Below, one piece after another: positions 18,663 to 27,151 of a DNA stretch of 62,247 nt. The DNA lies in NCBI RefSeq assembly GCF_013359935.1, contig NZ_JABMCB010000122.1:1-62247 (forward strand), read 5' to 3'. The notes under the pieces are model-generated. The model was not told the DNA's origin and made no database searches. It saw only the letters and a program-made list of their open reading frames with translations. The DNA is from Paenibacillus xylanilyticus. GTDB lineage: Bacteria > Bacillota > Bacilli > Paenibacillales > Paenibacillaceae. A program made the position numbers and the translations under genes. How positions within the stretch are numbered: position 1 is the first letter of the stretch; each line of letters opens with the position of its first letter.

Positions 18663-19703
18663 TTGTCAGAAGCATATAAAAAGGCCGGCGTCGATATCGC
18701 GGCAGGTAATGAAGCGGTTGAACGGATGAAAAAACACGTGAAGCGTACCTTCCGTCCGGAAGTGATGACAGATCTGGGTGGATTCGGAGCCCTGTTCGGT
18801 TTGAACAAAGATAAATATGATGAGCCGGTACTCGTTTCCGGTACTGACGGCGTAGGAACCAAGCTGAAAATCGCGTTTGCCATGGACCGTCACGATACCA
18901 TTGGAATCGACGCCGTGGCCATGTGTGTGAACGACATTGTGGTGCAGGGCGCTGAGCCGCTCTTTTTCCTCGACTACCTGGCATGTGACAAAGTCATCCC
19001 CGAGAAGATCGAAGCTATCGTTGCCGGAATTGCTGAAGGATGTCACCAGTCCGGTTGTGCGCTGATCGGCGGCGAGACGGCTGAGATGCCGGGCATGTAC
19101 AGCGAAGGGGAATACGATATAGCCGGATTTACGGTGGGGATCGTGGACAAAGCCAAAATCATCAACGGTACGACCATCTCTCCAGGCGACACAGTGATTG
19201 GACTGGCTTCCAGCGGTGTTCACAGCAACGGATTCTCGCTGGTACGCAGACTTTTGTTGGAGGAAGCCGGGTTGGACCTGCATGATGAAGTAGCCGAACT
19301 GGGCGGCAAGCTGGGTGATGCACTTCTGGAGCCAACAAAGATCTATGTGAAACCACTCCTCTCCTTGCTGGAAAAGGTCAACGTAAAAGGCATGGCACAC
19401 ATCACGGGTGGAGGCTTCATCGAGAACATTCCGCGGATGCTGCCTGGCAGAGTCAATGTAGATATTGATTACGGTTCATGGCCGATCCTGCCGATCTTCA
19501 ACCTGCTGCAGGAGAAAGGGTCTGTCTCGAACCGCGATATGTTCACCACGTTTAACATGGGGATTGGGCTTGTGCTGGTCGTGAACGAAGCAGACGCAAG
19601 TGAAGCTCTGGCGCAGTTAAAAGCTTCTGGCGAAGAAGCGTACATCATTGGACGTGTGACTGAAGGAGATGCACGAGTAACCTTCACGGGAGCGGATGTT
19701 TAA
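18663..19703 (+). CDS. purM: AIR synthetase
   Basis: PurM closes the imidazole ring, FGAM plus ATP to AIR. Seen: [15 protein letters not shown] (about residues 57-71), [34 protein letters not shown] (about residues 136-146) and the late [15 protein letters not shown]. The 346-residue length is standard. The start is TTG at 18663, 7-10 bp after GAGGAGTG. The stop codon shares one base with the purN ATG. Confidence 0.97.
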   Translation: MSEAYKKAGVDIAAGNEAVERMKKHVKRTFRPEVMTDLGGFGALFGLNKDKYDEPVLVSGTDGVGTKLKIAFAMDRHDTIGIDAVAMCVNDIVVQGAEPLFFLDYLACDKVIPEKIEAIVAGIAEGCHQSGCALIGGETAEMPGMYSEGEYDIAGFTVGIVDKAKIINGTTISPGDTVIGLASSGVHSNGFSLVRRLLLEEAGLDLHDEVAELGGKLGDALLEPTKIYVKPLLSLLEKVNVKGMAHITGGGFIENIPRMLPGRVNVDIDYGSWPILPIFNLLQEKGSVSNRDMFTTFNMGIGLVLVVNEADASEALAQLKASGEEAYIIGRVTEGDARVTFTGADV

Positions 19704-20320
19704 TGGCGAACTACCGGATTGCCGTATTTGCCTCTGGTGAAGGGTCAAACTTTCAGGCATTGGTGGATGCAGAACGGAACGGAAGACTGGATGCATCCGT
19801 AGATCTGCTGGTATGCGACAAGCCGGCTGCACGCGTTGTGCAGCGGGCCCAGGATGCAGGCGTGGATTGTCATCTGTTCACCCCGAAAAATTATGATTCC
19901 CGGGAGGCCTACGAGGCCGAGATCGTGGAAGTGCTTGAATCCAAAAACATTGATCTGGTTGTCCTTGCCGGATACATGAGATTGCTGACTTCTGTCGTAG
20001 TGGATCGGTATGCAGGACGGTTGATTAATATCCATCCGTCCTTGCTGCCAGCATTCGCAGGCAAGGATGCGATCGGTCAGGCGTTGGACTATGGCGTTAA
20101 AGTTACCGGGGTAACGGTGCACTTTGTGGATGGCGGGATGGACACTGGGCCAATTATTGCTCAGCATCCGGTACCTATTCTGCCTGAGGATACGGCTGAA
20201 TCGATCAGCCGCTCCATTCATGCTGCAGAGCAGCAGTTGTATCCGGAAGTTGTTTCCTGGTTCGCTCAGGGATTGGTCAAGTTGGAAGGCCGTCAGGTTA
20301 CGGTTCGGAAACCGGATTGA
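19703..20320 (+). CDS. purN: GAR formyltransferase
   Basis: PurN transfers a formyl group from 10-formyl-THF to GAR. Seen: IAVFASGEGSNFQALVDA at the N-terminus, the catalytic Asn and His in INIHPSLLPAFAGKDA (about residues 108-123) and the catalytic Asp in GGMDTGPIIAQ (about residue 146). 205 residues, normal length. The TAATG junction with purM indicates coupling. A dispersed repeat follows. Confidence 0.97.
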   Translation: MANYRIAVFASGEGSNFQALVDAERNGRLDASVDLLVCDKPAARVVQRAQDAGVDCHLFTPKNYDSREAYEAEIVEVLESKNIDLVVLAGYMRLLTSVVVDRYAGRLINIHPSLLPAFAGKDAIGQALDYGVKVTGVTVHFVDGGMDTGPIIAQHPVPILPEDTAESISRSIHAAEQQLYPEVVSWFAQGLVKLEGRQVTVRKPD

Positions 20321-20654
20321 TATAAGGTGGACTACGTTTACACATTAACGGAGAGGACAGAAAAAACCTGAAAAAGCGAAGCGTTTGCCTAAAAGCTTTC
20401 TGAAAGAAAGCTGTATCGTAAGCATACGCTTTATTCCTGGATTTTCCCTTTAAGAAAAGGGAATCAAAAAATCTGGGGATAACAGTGATTCGAAGGTTGT
20501 TCTGTCATCGGAGTGTCCCGTGTAAACATCTTGGTTCAACTTATATAACAGAAGTCGAAAATTGGTACGCATTTTGTGATATTTCTCGGGAAATAAATCG
20601 GCTGTGTTTCGTCATGAAACGCGGGGCCATGGGACATTAAAGGAGGAGCATATT
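20321..20654 (+). other. purN-purH gap holding dispersed repeat copy 4
   Basis: 334 bp. Most of it is the repeat at 20355-20512. Downstream are TATAACAG-like AT-rich stretches and the purH ribosome binding site AAAGGAGGAG (about 20638-20648). I do not see a promoter that I would defend. Confidence 0.5.
20355..20512 (+). repeat. Dispersed hairpin repeat, copy 4
   Basis: Outer arms GGACAGAA (20355-20362) and TTCTGTC (20500-20506). It contains GAAGCGTTTGCC, an extra 45-bp insertion with AAGCTTTCTGAAAGAAAGCT-like symmetry, then TTATTCCTGGATTTT paired with AAAATCTGGGGATAA (two of the differences are G-U compatible) and CAGTGATTCGAAG. It ends in ATCGGAGTG, shared with copies 1 and (as ATCAGAGTG) 5. 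Confidence 0.75.
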
Positions 20655-22202
20655 GTGAGTATCAAAAGAGCGTTGGTCAGCGTATGGGATAAAACAGGCA
20701 TCGTGGACTTTTGCCGCGAGCTGTCGCAAATGGGAGTGGAGATTATTTCGACAGGAGGTACAAGCAGCTTGCTGTCGAAGGAGGGCGTGCCCGTCATCGG
20801 TATTTCGGATGTGACTGGCTTCCCGGAAATTATGGACGGGCGTGTCAAAACCCTGCATCCGGCAGTTCATGGCGGTTTGCTGGCGGTTCGTGACAGTGAA
20901 GAGCATAAACGCCAGATGGAAGAGAATGGATTGGGTTATATTGATCTGGTTGTTGTGAACCTGTATCCATTCCAGGATACAATCGCAAAGCCGGACGTAA
21001 CGTACGAAGATGCGATCGAGAACATCGATATCGGCGGTCCAACCATGCTTCGCTCCGCTGCCAAAAACCATGCCTTTGTTAGTGTCGTTGTAGATACTGC
21101 AGATTATGGCAAAGTGTTGGAAGAAATCCGCAGCAGTGGGGATACCACACTGGAAACACGCAAACGGCTTGCGGCAAAAGTTTTCCGTCATACGGCGGCT
21201 TACGATGCAGTTATTTCTGATTATCTCTCCAACCTGAACGGCGATCCGCTGCCAGAGCGTCTGACGGTGACTTACGAGAAACTCCAGGATTTGCGCTATG
21301 GCGAAAATCCACACCAACAAGCGGCATTTTACCGTAAACCGCTTGCAGCCCAAGATACGTTGACAACAGCCGAGCAATTGCACGGCAAAGAGTTGTCTTA
21401 CAATAACATCAACGATGCCAACGCAGCATTGCAGATTGTAAAAGAATTTGAAGAGCCTGCTGTTGTTGCCGTTAAGCACATGAATCCTTGCGGCGTGGGA
21501 ATTGGCGAAAGCATCTACGAAGCTTACAGCAAAGCGTACGCTGCTGATCCAACGTCCATCTTTGGTGGCATCGTGGCAGCCAACCGGATTATCGACAGCG
21601 ATACAGCGGCCAAACTGAGTGAGATCTTCCTGGAAATCGTGCTGGCTCCTGATTTTACACAAGAAGCACTGGATATCCTGACCAAGAAGAAAAACATCCG
21701 TTTGCTCAAAACCGGCGAGTTGAGCGCAGCTCGCAATCGGGAGAGCCAATTCGTAGTGACATCTATTGATGGCGGTATGATCGTACAACAGAGCGATGTG
21801 CACTCCATTGAAGCGAGTGAACTGAAGGTGGTTACGGACCGTGCGCCTTCCGAAGAAGAATTGAAACAGCTGCTGTTTGGATGGAAAGTCGTTAAACACG
21901 TGAAGTCCAATGCGATCGTGCTTGCGGCGAATGACATGACGGTAGGCGTAGGTGCTGGACAAATGAACCGCGTCGGTGCAGCCAAAATTGCAATTGAACA
22001 AGCTGGCGAGCAAGCCAAAGGTGCCATTCTGGCATCCGATGCATTCTTCCCGATGGGTGATACGCTGGAACTGGTAGCGAAGGCAGGAATTACAGCTGTT
22101 ATCCAACCAGGCGGTTCCATTAAGGACGAAGAGTCCATCAAAGTGGCTAACGAGTACGGCATAGCGATGGTCTTCACAGGCGTCCGTCATTTCAAACACT
22201 AA
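20655..22202 (+). CDS. purH: Bifunctional AICAR formyltransferase/IMP cyclohydrolase
   Basis: PurH performs the last two steps to IMP. The N-terminal MGS-like IMP cyclohydrolase domain (to about residue 145) shows STGGTSSLL and GRVKTLHPAVHGGLL. The C-terminal AICAR transformylase domain shows VKHMNPCGVG (about residues 272-281, catalytic Lys-His) and ILASDAFFPMGDTLELVAKAG. I start at GTG 20655, 6 bp after AAAGGAGGAG; an upstream in-frame ATG at 20604 lacks a site. 515 residues, as in B. subtilis. Confidence 0.97.
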   Translation: MSIKRALVSVWDKTGIVDFCRELSQMGVEIISTGGTSSLLSKEGVPVIGISDVTGFPEIMDGRVKTLHPAVHGGLLAVRDSEEHKRQMEENGLGYIDLVVVNLYPFQDTIAKPDVTYEDAIENIDIGGPTMLRSAAKNHAFVSVVVDTADYGKVLEEIRSSGDTTLETRKRLAAKVFRHTAAYDAVISDYLSNLNGDPLPERLTVTYEKLQDLRYGENPHQQAAFYRKPLAAQDTLTTAEQLHGKELSYNNINDANAALQIVKEFEEPAVVAVKHMNPCGVGIGESIYEAYSKAYAADPTSIFGGIVAANRIIDSDTAAKLSEIFLEIVLAPDFTQEALDILTKKKNIRLLKTGELSAARNRESQFVVTSIDGGMIVQQSDVHSIEASELKVVTDRAPSEEELKQLLFGWKVVKHVKSNAIVLAANDMTVGVGAGQMNRVGAAKIAIEQAGEQAKGAILASDAFFPMGDTLELVAKAGITAVIQPGGSIKDEESIKVANEYGIAMVFTGVRHFKH

Positions 22203-22229
22203 GCGTCAAAACCAAAGCATCACAAGTCG

Positions 22230-22264
22230 ATGAACAAGCGAATAGGCTTGTTCATCCTCTTTTT
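22230..22264 (+). terminator. Terminator-like hairpin between purH and purD
   Basis: A perfect 10-bp stem, ATGAACAAGC (22230-22239) with GCTTGTTCAT (22246-22255), 6-base loop, then CCTCTTTTTC. The T run is offset by four bases, so termination may be partial. purD has no clear promoter of its own in the 60 bp that follow. Confidence 0.7.
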
Positions 22265-22323
22265 CAGCTAATGAACAAGAATGCTGAATTGAATCCTGAA
22301 ATTCATGAGGGGGAACGGAACGA

Positions 22324-23589
22324 ATGGATATTCTGGTAGTGGGTGGCGGCGGCCGGGAACATGCGATCATCTGGGCGCTGGCGAAAAGTCCGAAAGCAGG
22401 CAAGATTCACTGTGCGCCGGGAAATGCAGGCATTGCACAGCTCGCCGAGTGTCACCCGGTTGCAGTGAATGAATTCGATAAATTAAAGGCTCTCGCCGTG
22501 GAACTTAAGGTGGATCTCGTGGTGATCGGGCCGGATGATCCGCTGGCGGACGGGATTGTGGATGCGTTTGATTCCACAGGCATCCCCGTCTTCGGACCAC
22601 GTCGCAATGCAGCAGAGATTGAAGGCAGTAAAACGTTCATGAAGGATCTGCTGCACAAGTACAATATCCCAACTGCAGCCTATGAGAAATTCGACAATTA
22701 CGAACAGGCACAGGTTTATCTGGATGCTCAGGCGATTCCGGTGGTCATCAAGGCTGACGGTTTGGCAGCTGGCAAGGGCGTAACCGTAGCCTATTCCCGT
22801 GAGGAAGCGAATCAGGCGCTGCGCAGTATTATGGTGGAGAAAGTGTTCGGGGAAGCTGGAGCCAAAGTCATCATTGAGGAATTCCTCGCAGGTCAGGAAA
22901 TGTCCATTTTGGCTTTTGTCGATGGGGAGACGGTACGTCCGATGGCCGCTGCGCAGGATCACAAGCCTGTCTTCGACAATGACCAGGGGCCTAACACGGG
23001 TGGCATGGGTACATATTCACCACTGCCGCATATCCCGAATTCGATTATCGAAGAGGCTGTCGAAACAATCATCAAACCAACCGCCAAAGCGATGGTGTCC
23101 GAGGGACGGCCATTCCGCGGTGTATTGTTTGCCGGACTCATGATCTCACCGGATGGCAAACCCAAAACGATTGAATTTAACGCGCGTTTTGGTGATCCTG
23201 AGACACAGGTTGTCCTCCCTCGTTTGAAAAGTGACCTGCTCGACATCTTCTGGGCCACTGTTCATGGTAAACTGGCAGATATTGAAATTGAGTGGAGCGA
23301 AGAGGCCGCTGTATGTGTGGTGCTCGCGTCCGGAGGATATCCAGGACCGTATGCAAAAGGTGTAGCCATTGAAGGGCTGGATCAAGTTGGAGACGCTGTC
23401 GTTTTTCATGCAGGAACGGCACGCAGCGAATCCGGAGAATGGGTCACGAATGGTGGACGTATTCTTGGGGTTGTGGGTCTTGGAGCTGATATTGCGGAAG
23501 CGAGAAATAAAGCATATGAACAGGCAGAACGAATCCGCTTTGAAGGTAAACATCAGCGGTCGGATATTGCTGCCAAAGCTTTGGTGTAA
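22324..23589 (+). CDS. purD: GAR synthetase
   Basis: PurD ligates glycine to phosphoribosylamine using ATP. It is an ATP-grasp protein of 421 residues: ILVVGGGGREHAIIWAL at the N-terminus, IKADGLAAGKGVTVA (about residues 141-155) in the ATP-grasp core, QDHKPVFDNDQGPNTGGMG and the metal site IEFNARFGDPETQVVLP (about residues 282-298). GAGGGGGAAC precedes the ATG. It is the last pur gene and is followed by a strong terminator. Confidence 0.97.
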   Translation: MDILVVGGGGREHAIIWALAKSPKAGKIHCAPGNAGIAQLAECHPVAVNEFDKLKALAVELKVDLVVIGPDDPLADGIVDAFDSTGIPVFGPRRNAAEIEGSKTFMKDLLHKYNIPTAAYEKFDNYEQAQVYLDAQAIPVVIKADGLAAGKGVTVAYSREEANQALRSIMVEKVFGEAGAKVIIEEFLAGQEMSILAFVDGETVRPMAAAQDHKPVFDNDQGPNTGGMGTYSPLPHIPNSIIEEAVETIIKPTAKAMVSEGRPFRGVLFAGLMISPDGKPKTIEFNARFGDPETQVVLPRLKSDLLDIFWATVHGKLADIEIEWSEEAAVCVVLASGGYPGPYAKGVAIEGLDQVGDAVVFHAGTARSESGEWVTNGGRILGVVGLGADIAEARNKAYEQAERIRFEGKHQRSDIAAKALV

Positions 23590-23611
23590 GCATAGTTGAA
23601 TATAAACTTAG

Positions 23612-23670
23612 AGTCCGTTGGACGAATGCCTTCAGATCAGAAGCATAGCATTCATTCAACGGGCTTTTTT
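23612..23670 (+). terminator. Terminator of the pur operon
   Basis: A long imperfect stem: AGTCCGTTGGACGAATGC (from 23612) pairs with GCATTCATTCAACGGGCT (to 23664), followed by TTTTTT. Confidence 0.9.
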
Positions 23671-24269
23671 GGTTTGTTAACCTTATTAAAATAATGTTTC
23701 AGCTGGTTAACTCCCCGGGTAGTAGTGTTATAAAATGGGTCTATTCTATACATATAATGGTTAGAGATATAAGTAACTTCATTCAGCATTCTGCCTGATT
23801 CGAAGGCACTTATTGGATTTATGCAAAAATGCTCGTTTACATGAATAAAGCTATTTGTGAACAAAATATTCATTAATATACGTTGAACATAACCAAACCA
23901 TGACGTGCAACTGGATGGTTTAAGTCAGAACATGTTATACTTTTCTGAAACAGGAATGAGTAAGAGGGGAGGTGGATATCTATTGGGAAGGCGATATTGT
24001 AAACTGTCCAAATGGAGAATTAAGGTGGAGTAAATCGGAGAAACAGCCTGACAGCTTGAGGGTTAGCCCCTATTAAAGTGAAGTGGTTTCTTATTGTGAT
24101 TAACTTCATCCTAAATTCCTGTTTTGCAACTTACAAGGTCTGTATGCAGCATAGACAATCTATATCATGTATTGATTTTCATAGATGCATACGCCCAATT
24201 CAACAACAATCAGCCGTGCAGCCGTTAACGTTGTTAACGAGCGACGCTGTAACTATTTCTGGAGGTGAA
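23671..24269 (+). other. Long AT-rich gap upstream of the corC pair
   Basis: About 600 bp with no convincing gene. One clean inverted repeat, CGTTAAC (24223-24229) and GTTAACG (24233-24239), lies about 30 bp before the Shine-Dalgarno and could be an operator. I looked for a Mg-sensing M-box and did not find its core. A strong AGGGGAGGTG at about 23967 has only very short reading frames after it. Confidence 0.4.
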
Positions 24270-24294
24270 TCCCTGAGAATCGGGGAAATCATTG
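24261..24294 (+). promoter_or_regulatory. SD-hairpin-UUG initiation site of corC paralogue 1
   Basis: GGAGGTGA at 24261-24268 is 23 bases from the TTG start at 24292, too far for normal initiation. Between them TCCCTGA (24270-24276) and TCGGGGA (24280-24286) form a 7-bp stem with loop GAA. Leaving out the hairpin, 6 bases remain between SD and start. The second paralogue has the same geometry with a different stem. Confidence 0.7.
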
Positions 24295-25632
24295 GACATA
24301 ATTACCATCTTGAATTTAGCATTACTTGTTCTCTTGATTGTATTGACCGCTTTTTTTGTGGCATCCGAATTTGCGGTAGTTAAGATTCGTACATCAAGAG
24401 TGGATCAACTGGTTGCCGAAGGTAATAAAAAGGCTGTACTCGCCAAAAAAGTCGTTTCCGATCTCGATTACTATCTATCTGCGTGTCAGCTCGGTATTAC
24501 GGTCACGGCTCTTGGACTTGGAGCATTAGGTAAGCCGACCGTCGAGAGGCTGTTATATCCGGTGTTTGATTACCTGAGTATTTCGCCATCGATTTCGTCT
24601 GTTGCCTCCTATGCCATCGCCTTTATCCTCGTGACGTTCCTTCACGTGGTTGTCGGTGAAATGGCACCCAAAACCATGGCGATTCAATTTTCGGAAAAAT
24701 TGACATTGATGCTCTCCCCATCACTTTACTGGTTCGGGAGAGTGATGTATCCCTTCATTTGGGCGCTGAATGGTGCATCCCGTGTCCTTCTGCGGATGTT
24801 CGGCGTGAAACCTGCAGGACATGATCAAGCCTACTCGGAGGATGAGATCAAAATCATCATGAACCAGAGTTATGAAGGCGACGAGACCAATCAAACCAAG
24901 CTGTCTTACTTGGCAAACGTATTTGTATTTGATGAACGGGTTGCGAAGGATATAATGGTTCCGCGGACGGAGCTTGTGACACTTGATCAGAAGATGACCT
25001 ACGACGATATCATTCCGTTGCTCGATGAGCATAACTACTCCCGTTACCCTGTCATTGAGGAAGGGGATAAGGACCGAATTATCGGTATGGTCAATGTCAA
25101 AAAGATACTGCCGGACATGGTTGCCCAGAAGCAATACCAACTCGCCGATTTTGTTCGTGAGATTCCTTTCGTTTCCGAAGTTACACGGATTCAGGAAGCC
25201 ATGATCAAGATGCAGCAGGAACGTGTGCACATGGCTGTGGTGGTTGACGAATACGGCGGTACCTCGGGTATTCTCACGATGGAGGATATTCTGGAGGAAC
25301 TTGTCGGTGAAATCCGTGACGAGTTCGATGCGGATGAAGTGGCCGACATCCAGGAGACCGGAGAGAATCAATACCTTATTAACGGCCGTGTACTATTGGA
25401 TGAAGTGGAACGGCAGTTTGGACTGATTTTTGAAGGTAACGAAGAGATGGATACCGTTGCCGGCTGGATTCAGTTCCAGAAGGGTGTTGGTGTGGAAAAT
25501 GGTGATACGGTTGTACACGGTGATTATGTCTGGACCGTAGTGGACACCGACAATTATCACATCAAGCAGGTTCTGCTTGAACGAGTGAGTGGAGCCGGGG
25601 TTGAAGAAGCAACGAGCGATCTGGCGAACTAA
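24292..25632 (+). CDS. CNNM/CorC (hemolysin C) family membrane protein 1
   Basis: A 446-residue protein with a DUF21/CNNM membrane domain (residues 1-190, hydrophobic segments such as [20 protein letters not shown]), two CBS domains (about 205-330, with [27 protein letters not shown] and [20 protein letters not shown]) and a C-terminal CorC_HlyC transporter-associated domain (about 345-430). The family is linked to Mg2+ and other divalent cation efflux; CBS domains usually bind adenine nucleotides. The TTG start is inferred because no other start fits and the product MDIITILNL matches family openings. A shorter paralogue follows 180 bp downstream. Confidence 0.9.
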   Translation: MDIITILNLALLVLLIVLTAFFVASEFAVVKIRTSRVDQLVAEGNKKAVLAKKVVSDLDYYLSACQLGITVTALGLGALGKPTVERLLYPVFDYLSISPSISSVASYAIAFILVTFLHVVVGEMAPKTMAIQFSEKLTLMLSPSLYWFGRVMYPFIWALNGASRVLLRMFGVKPAGHDQAYSEDEIKIIMNQSYEGDETNQTKLSYLANVFVFDERVAKDIMVPRTELVTLDQKMTYDDIIPLLDEHNYSRYPVIEEGDKDRIIGMVNVKKILPDMVAQKQYQLADFVREIPFVSEVTRIQEAMIKMQQERVHMAVVVDEYGGTSGILTMEDILEELVGEIRDEFDADEVADIQETGENQYLINGRVLLDEVERQFGLIFEGNEEMDTVAGWIQFQKGVGVENGDTVVHGDYVWTVVDTDNYHIKQVLLERVSGAGVEEATSDLAN

Positions 25633-25673
25633 ATCGGTTTCTATATATTAGTATGGCTGCGTAGTAGTGTAGG

Positions 25674-25726
25674 GGACAGAAAAAACCTGGGGATAACAGC
25701 GATCGGAAGGCTGTTCTGTCATCAGA
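25674..25726 (+). repeat. Dispersed hairpin repeat, copy 5 (internally deleted)
   Basis: Keeps outer arms GGACAGA (25674-25680) and TTCTGTC (25714-25720) and the core ACCTGGGGATAACAGCGATCGGAAG region, but lacks the left inner arm and the GCGTTCGCC block. It is about 50 bp against 123-158 bp for the others, and is the only copy outside the pur operon. Confidence 0.75.
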
Positions 25727-25780
25727 GTGGACCCATGTAAGTTCCATCAGAAATTTATAACCATTAAAATGTTCAACAAC

Positions 25781-25815
25781 TTGGAGGTGAATCCCTCAAC
25801 CGAGGGAAATCATTG
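25781..25815 (+). promoter_or_regulatory. SD-hairpin-UUG initiation site of corC paralogue 2
   Basis: GGAGGTGA at 25783-25790, then TCCCTC (25792-25797), loop AACC, GAGGGA (25802-25807), then AATCA and the TTG at 25813. The stem differs from paralogue 1 on both arms but stays paired, and the SD-to-start distance without the hairpin is again 6 bases. Confidence 0.7.
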
Positions 25816-26895
25816 GACGGAATAATAGCATTGAATTTATTTTTAGTAGCCGTATTTATAGGGCTCACAGCCTTCTTCGTCGGCGCTGAATTCGCCATTC
25901 TGAAAGTGCGGATGTCACGAATTGATCAGCTGATCTTGGAAGGCAACAAAAAAGCGGTCATGGCGAAGAAAGTAGCGCACAATCTGGACTATTATCTGTC
26001 AGCATGTCAACTGGGTATCACCATTACGGCTCTCGTTCTGGGGGCGCTGGGTGAACCTACGGTTGAAAAAATGCTGCATCCGCTGTTTGAGCGTCTTGAA
26101 GTGCCAGCAGCAGTGTCCACAGTGCTTTCCTACGGGATTGCCCTGGCGATCATCACATTTCTGCATGTAGTTATTGGTGAGCTCGCACCCAAAACGCTGG
26201 CGATTCAATTTGCAGAAAGAATGACACTTATGCTCGCTCCGCCGCTGTACTGGTTTGGTAAAATCATGAATCCGTTCATCTATGCACTCAATGGAGCTGC
26301 ACGGCTGCTGCTCGGTATTTTTGGCATCAAGCCTGCTGGACACGATACCGTTCACTCCGAGGAGGAGCTGAAGCTGATTGTAGCCCAGAGTTATGAGAGC
26401 GGGGAGATCAATCAGACCGAGCTGGACTATCTGAAAAACATTTTTGCGTTTGATGAGCGTCTGCTTCAGGAAATCATGATTCGTAAAGAAAAAATAGTTA
26501 CGCTGAATAAGGAAATGCCGCTTGATCAGGTGATTGAAGTACTGAACCGGCATGAATATACAAGATACCCCGTCATCGCCAATGGGGATGCGACTCACTT
26601 TATCGGCTTTATTAATACGAAAGAAATGCTGACCAGCGTTGCTGCAGGAAGAACGTTCAGCATGGATGCCTACATTCATGACATGCCTGCTTTTTCGGAA
26701 AAGTCGCCGATTAAAGATGTATTGATCCAAATGCAGCAGAGTCGTGTGCATATGGCGATTGTGAGTAATGAAGAAGGTGCAACCATAGGTCTGGTTACGA
26801 TGGAGGACATTTTGGAAGAAATCGTAGGGGATATTCGGGACGAATATGACCGCAAGGATCTGGTGAATCCACCTAAGAGATTAAAATTGACTTAA
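25813..26895 (+). CDS. CNNM/CorC family membrane protein 2, lacks C-terminal domain
   Basis: A 360-residue paralogue of the preceding gene. It has the same DUF21 membrane domain (LTAFFVGAEFAILKVRMSRIDQL) and CBS pair (YTRYPVIANGDATHFIG, MAIVSNEEGATIGLVTMEDI) but stops after EIVGDIRDEYD, about 85 residues before the end of paralogue 1, so the CorC_HlyC domain is absent. A terminator follows the stop, so this is the natural end rather than a sequencing frameshift that I can see. The start is TTG 25813 behind the hairpin site. The two may form heteromers; this is a guess. Confidence 0.88.
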   Translation: MDGIIALNLFLVAVFIGLTAFFVGAEFAILKVRMSRIDQLILEGNKKAVMAKKVAHNLDYYLSACQLGITITALVLGALGEPTVEKMLHPLFERLEVPAAVSTVLSYGIALAIITFLHVVIGELAPKTLAIQFAERMTLMLAPPLYWFGKIMNPFIYALNGAARLLLGIFGIKPAGHDTVHSEEELKLIVAQSYESGEINQTELDYLKNIFAFDERLLQEIMIRKEKIVTLNKEMPLDQVIEVLNRHEYTRYPVIANGDATHFIGFINTKEMLTSVAAGRTFSMDAYIHDMPAFSEKSPIKDVLIQMQQSRVHMAIVSNEEGATIGLVTMEDILEEIVGDIRDEYDRKDLVNPPKRLKLT

Positions 26896-26910
26896 ATAGG
26901 ACTCAAGAGA

Positions 26911-26946
26911 GCAGGTTTCCGATTCATTCGGGAACCTGTTTTTTCG
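26911..26946 (+). terminator. Terminator after the corC pair
   Basis: CAGGTTTCCG (26912-26921) pairs with CGGGAACCTG (26929-26938), one G-U pair, followed by TTTTTT. Confidence 0.9.
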
Positions 26947-27015
26947 TTTTCATTTTCTCTTAACCAAGGGTTAACAGCAGCAACAGCCGAACAATCTTAA
27001 TTTTAAAACAAAAGC

Positions 27016-27071
27016 TTGCAATTCGATCACCAATGGATTAATATAAATTTAAAGAATCTTAAATTAAAGAT
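27016..27071 (+). promoter_or_regulatory. MhqR-like operator and promoter region
   Basis: ATCTTAAATTAAAGAT at 27056-27071 is an inverted repeat with ATCT and AGAT spaced 8 bases apart and followed by AAAT. It resembles the MhqR operator of B. subtilis (tATCTcgaAtTCgAGATaaaa, from memory), and the genes that follow are MhqE/MhqD-like. A possible -35 TTGCAA is at 27016; the -10 is uncertain (TATAAA at 27042-27047 gives a long spacer). Confidence 0.55.
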
Positions 27072-27151
27072 AAATAAACAAAACAAACAACAATGAATAA
27101 CGAACAGCTAAAACCAACCATGATAAAAATAAAACCAAGGGAGTGGAGATT

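Noticed and set aside
23940..24080. Possible Mg-sensing M-box or other riboswitch before corC
   Set aside because: The strong purine-rich stretch drew attention, but the conserved M-box core is not present and I could not build a known aptamer.
24078..24383. 101-codon frame overlapping the corC start
   Set aside because: No ribosome binding site and it runs into the corC coding region in another frame.
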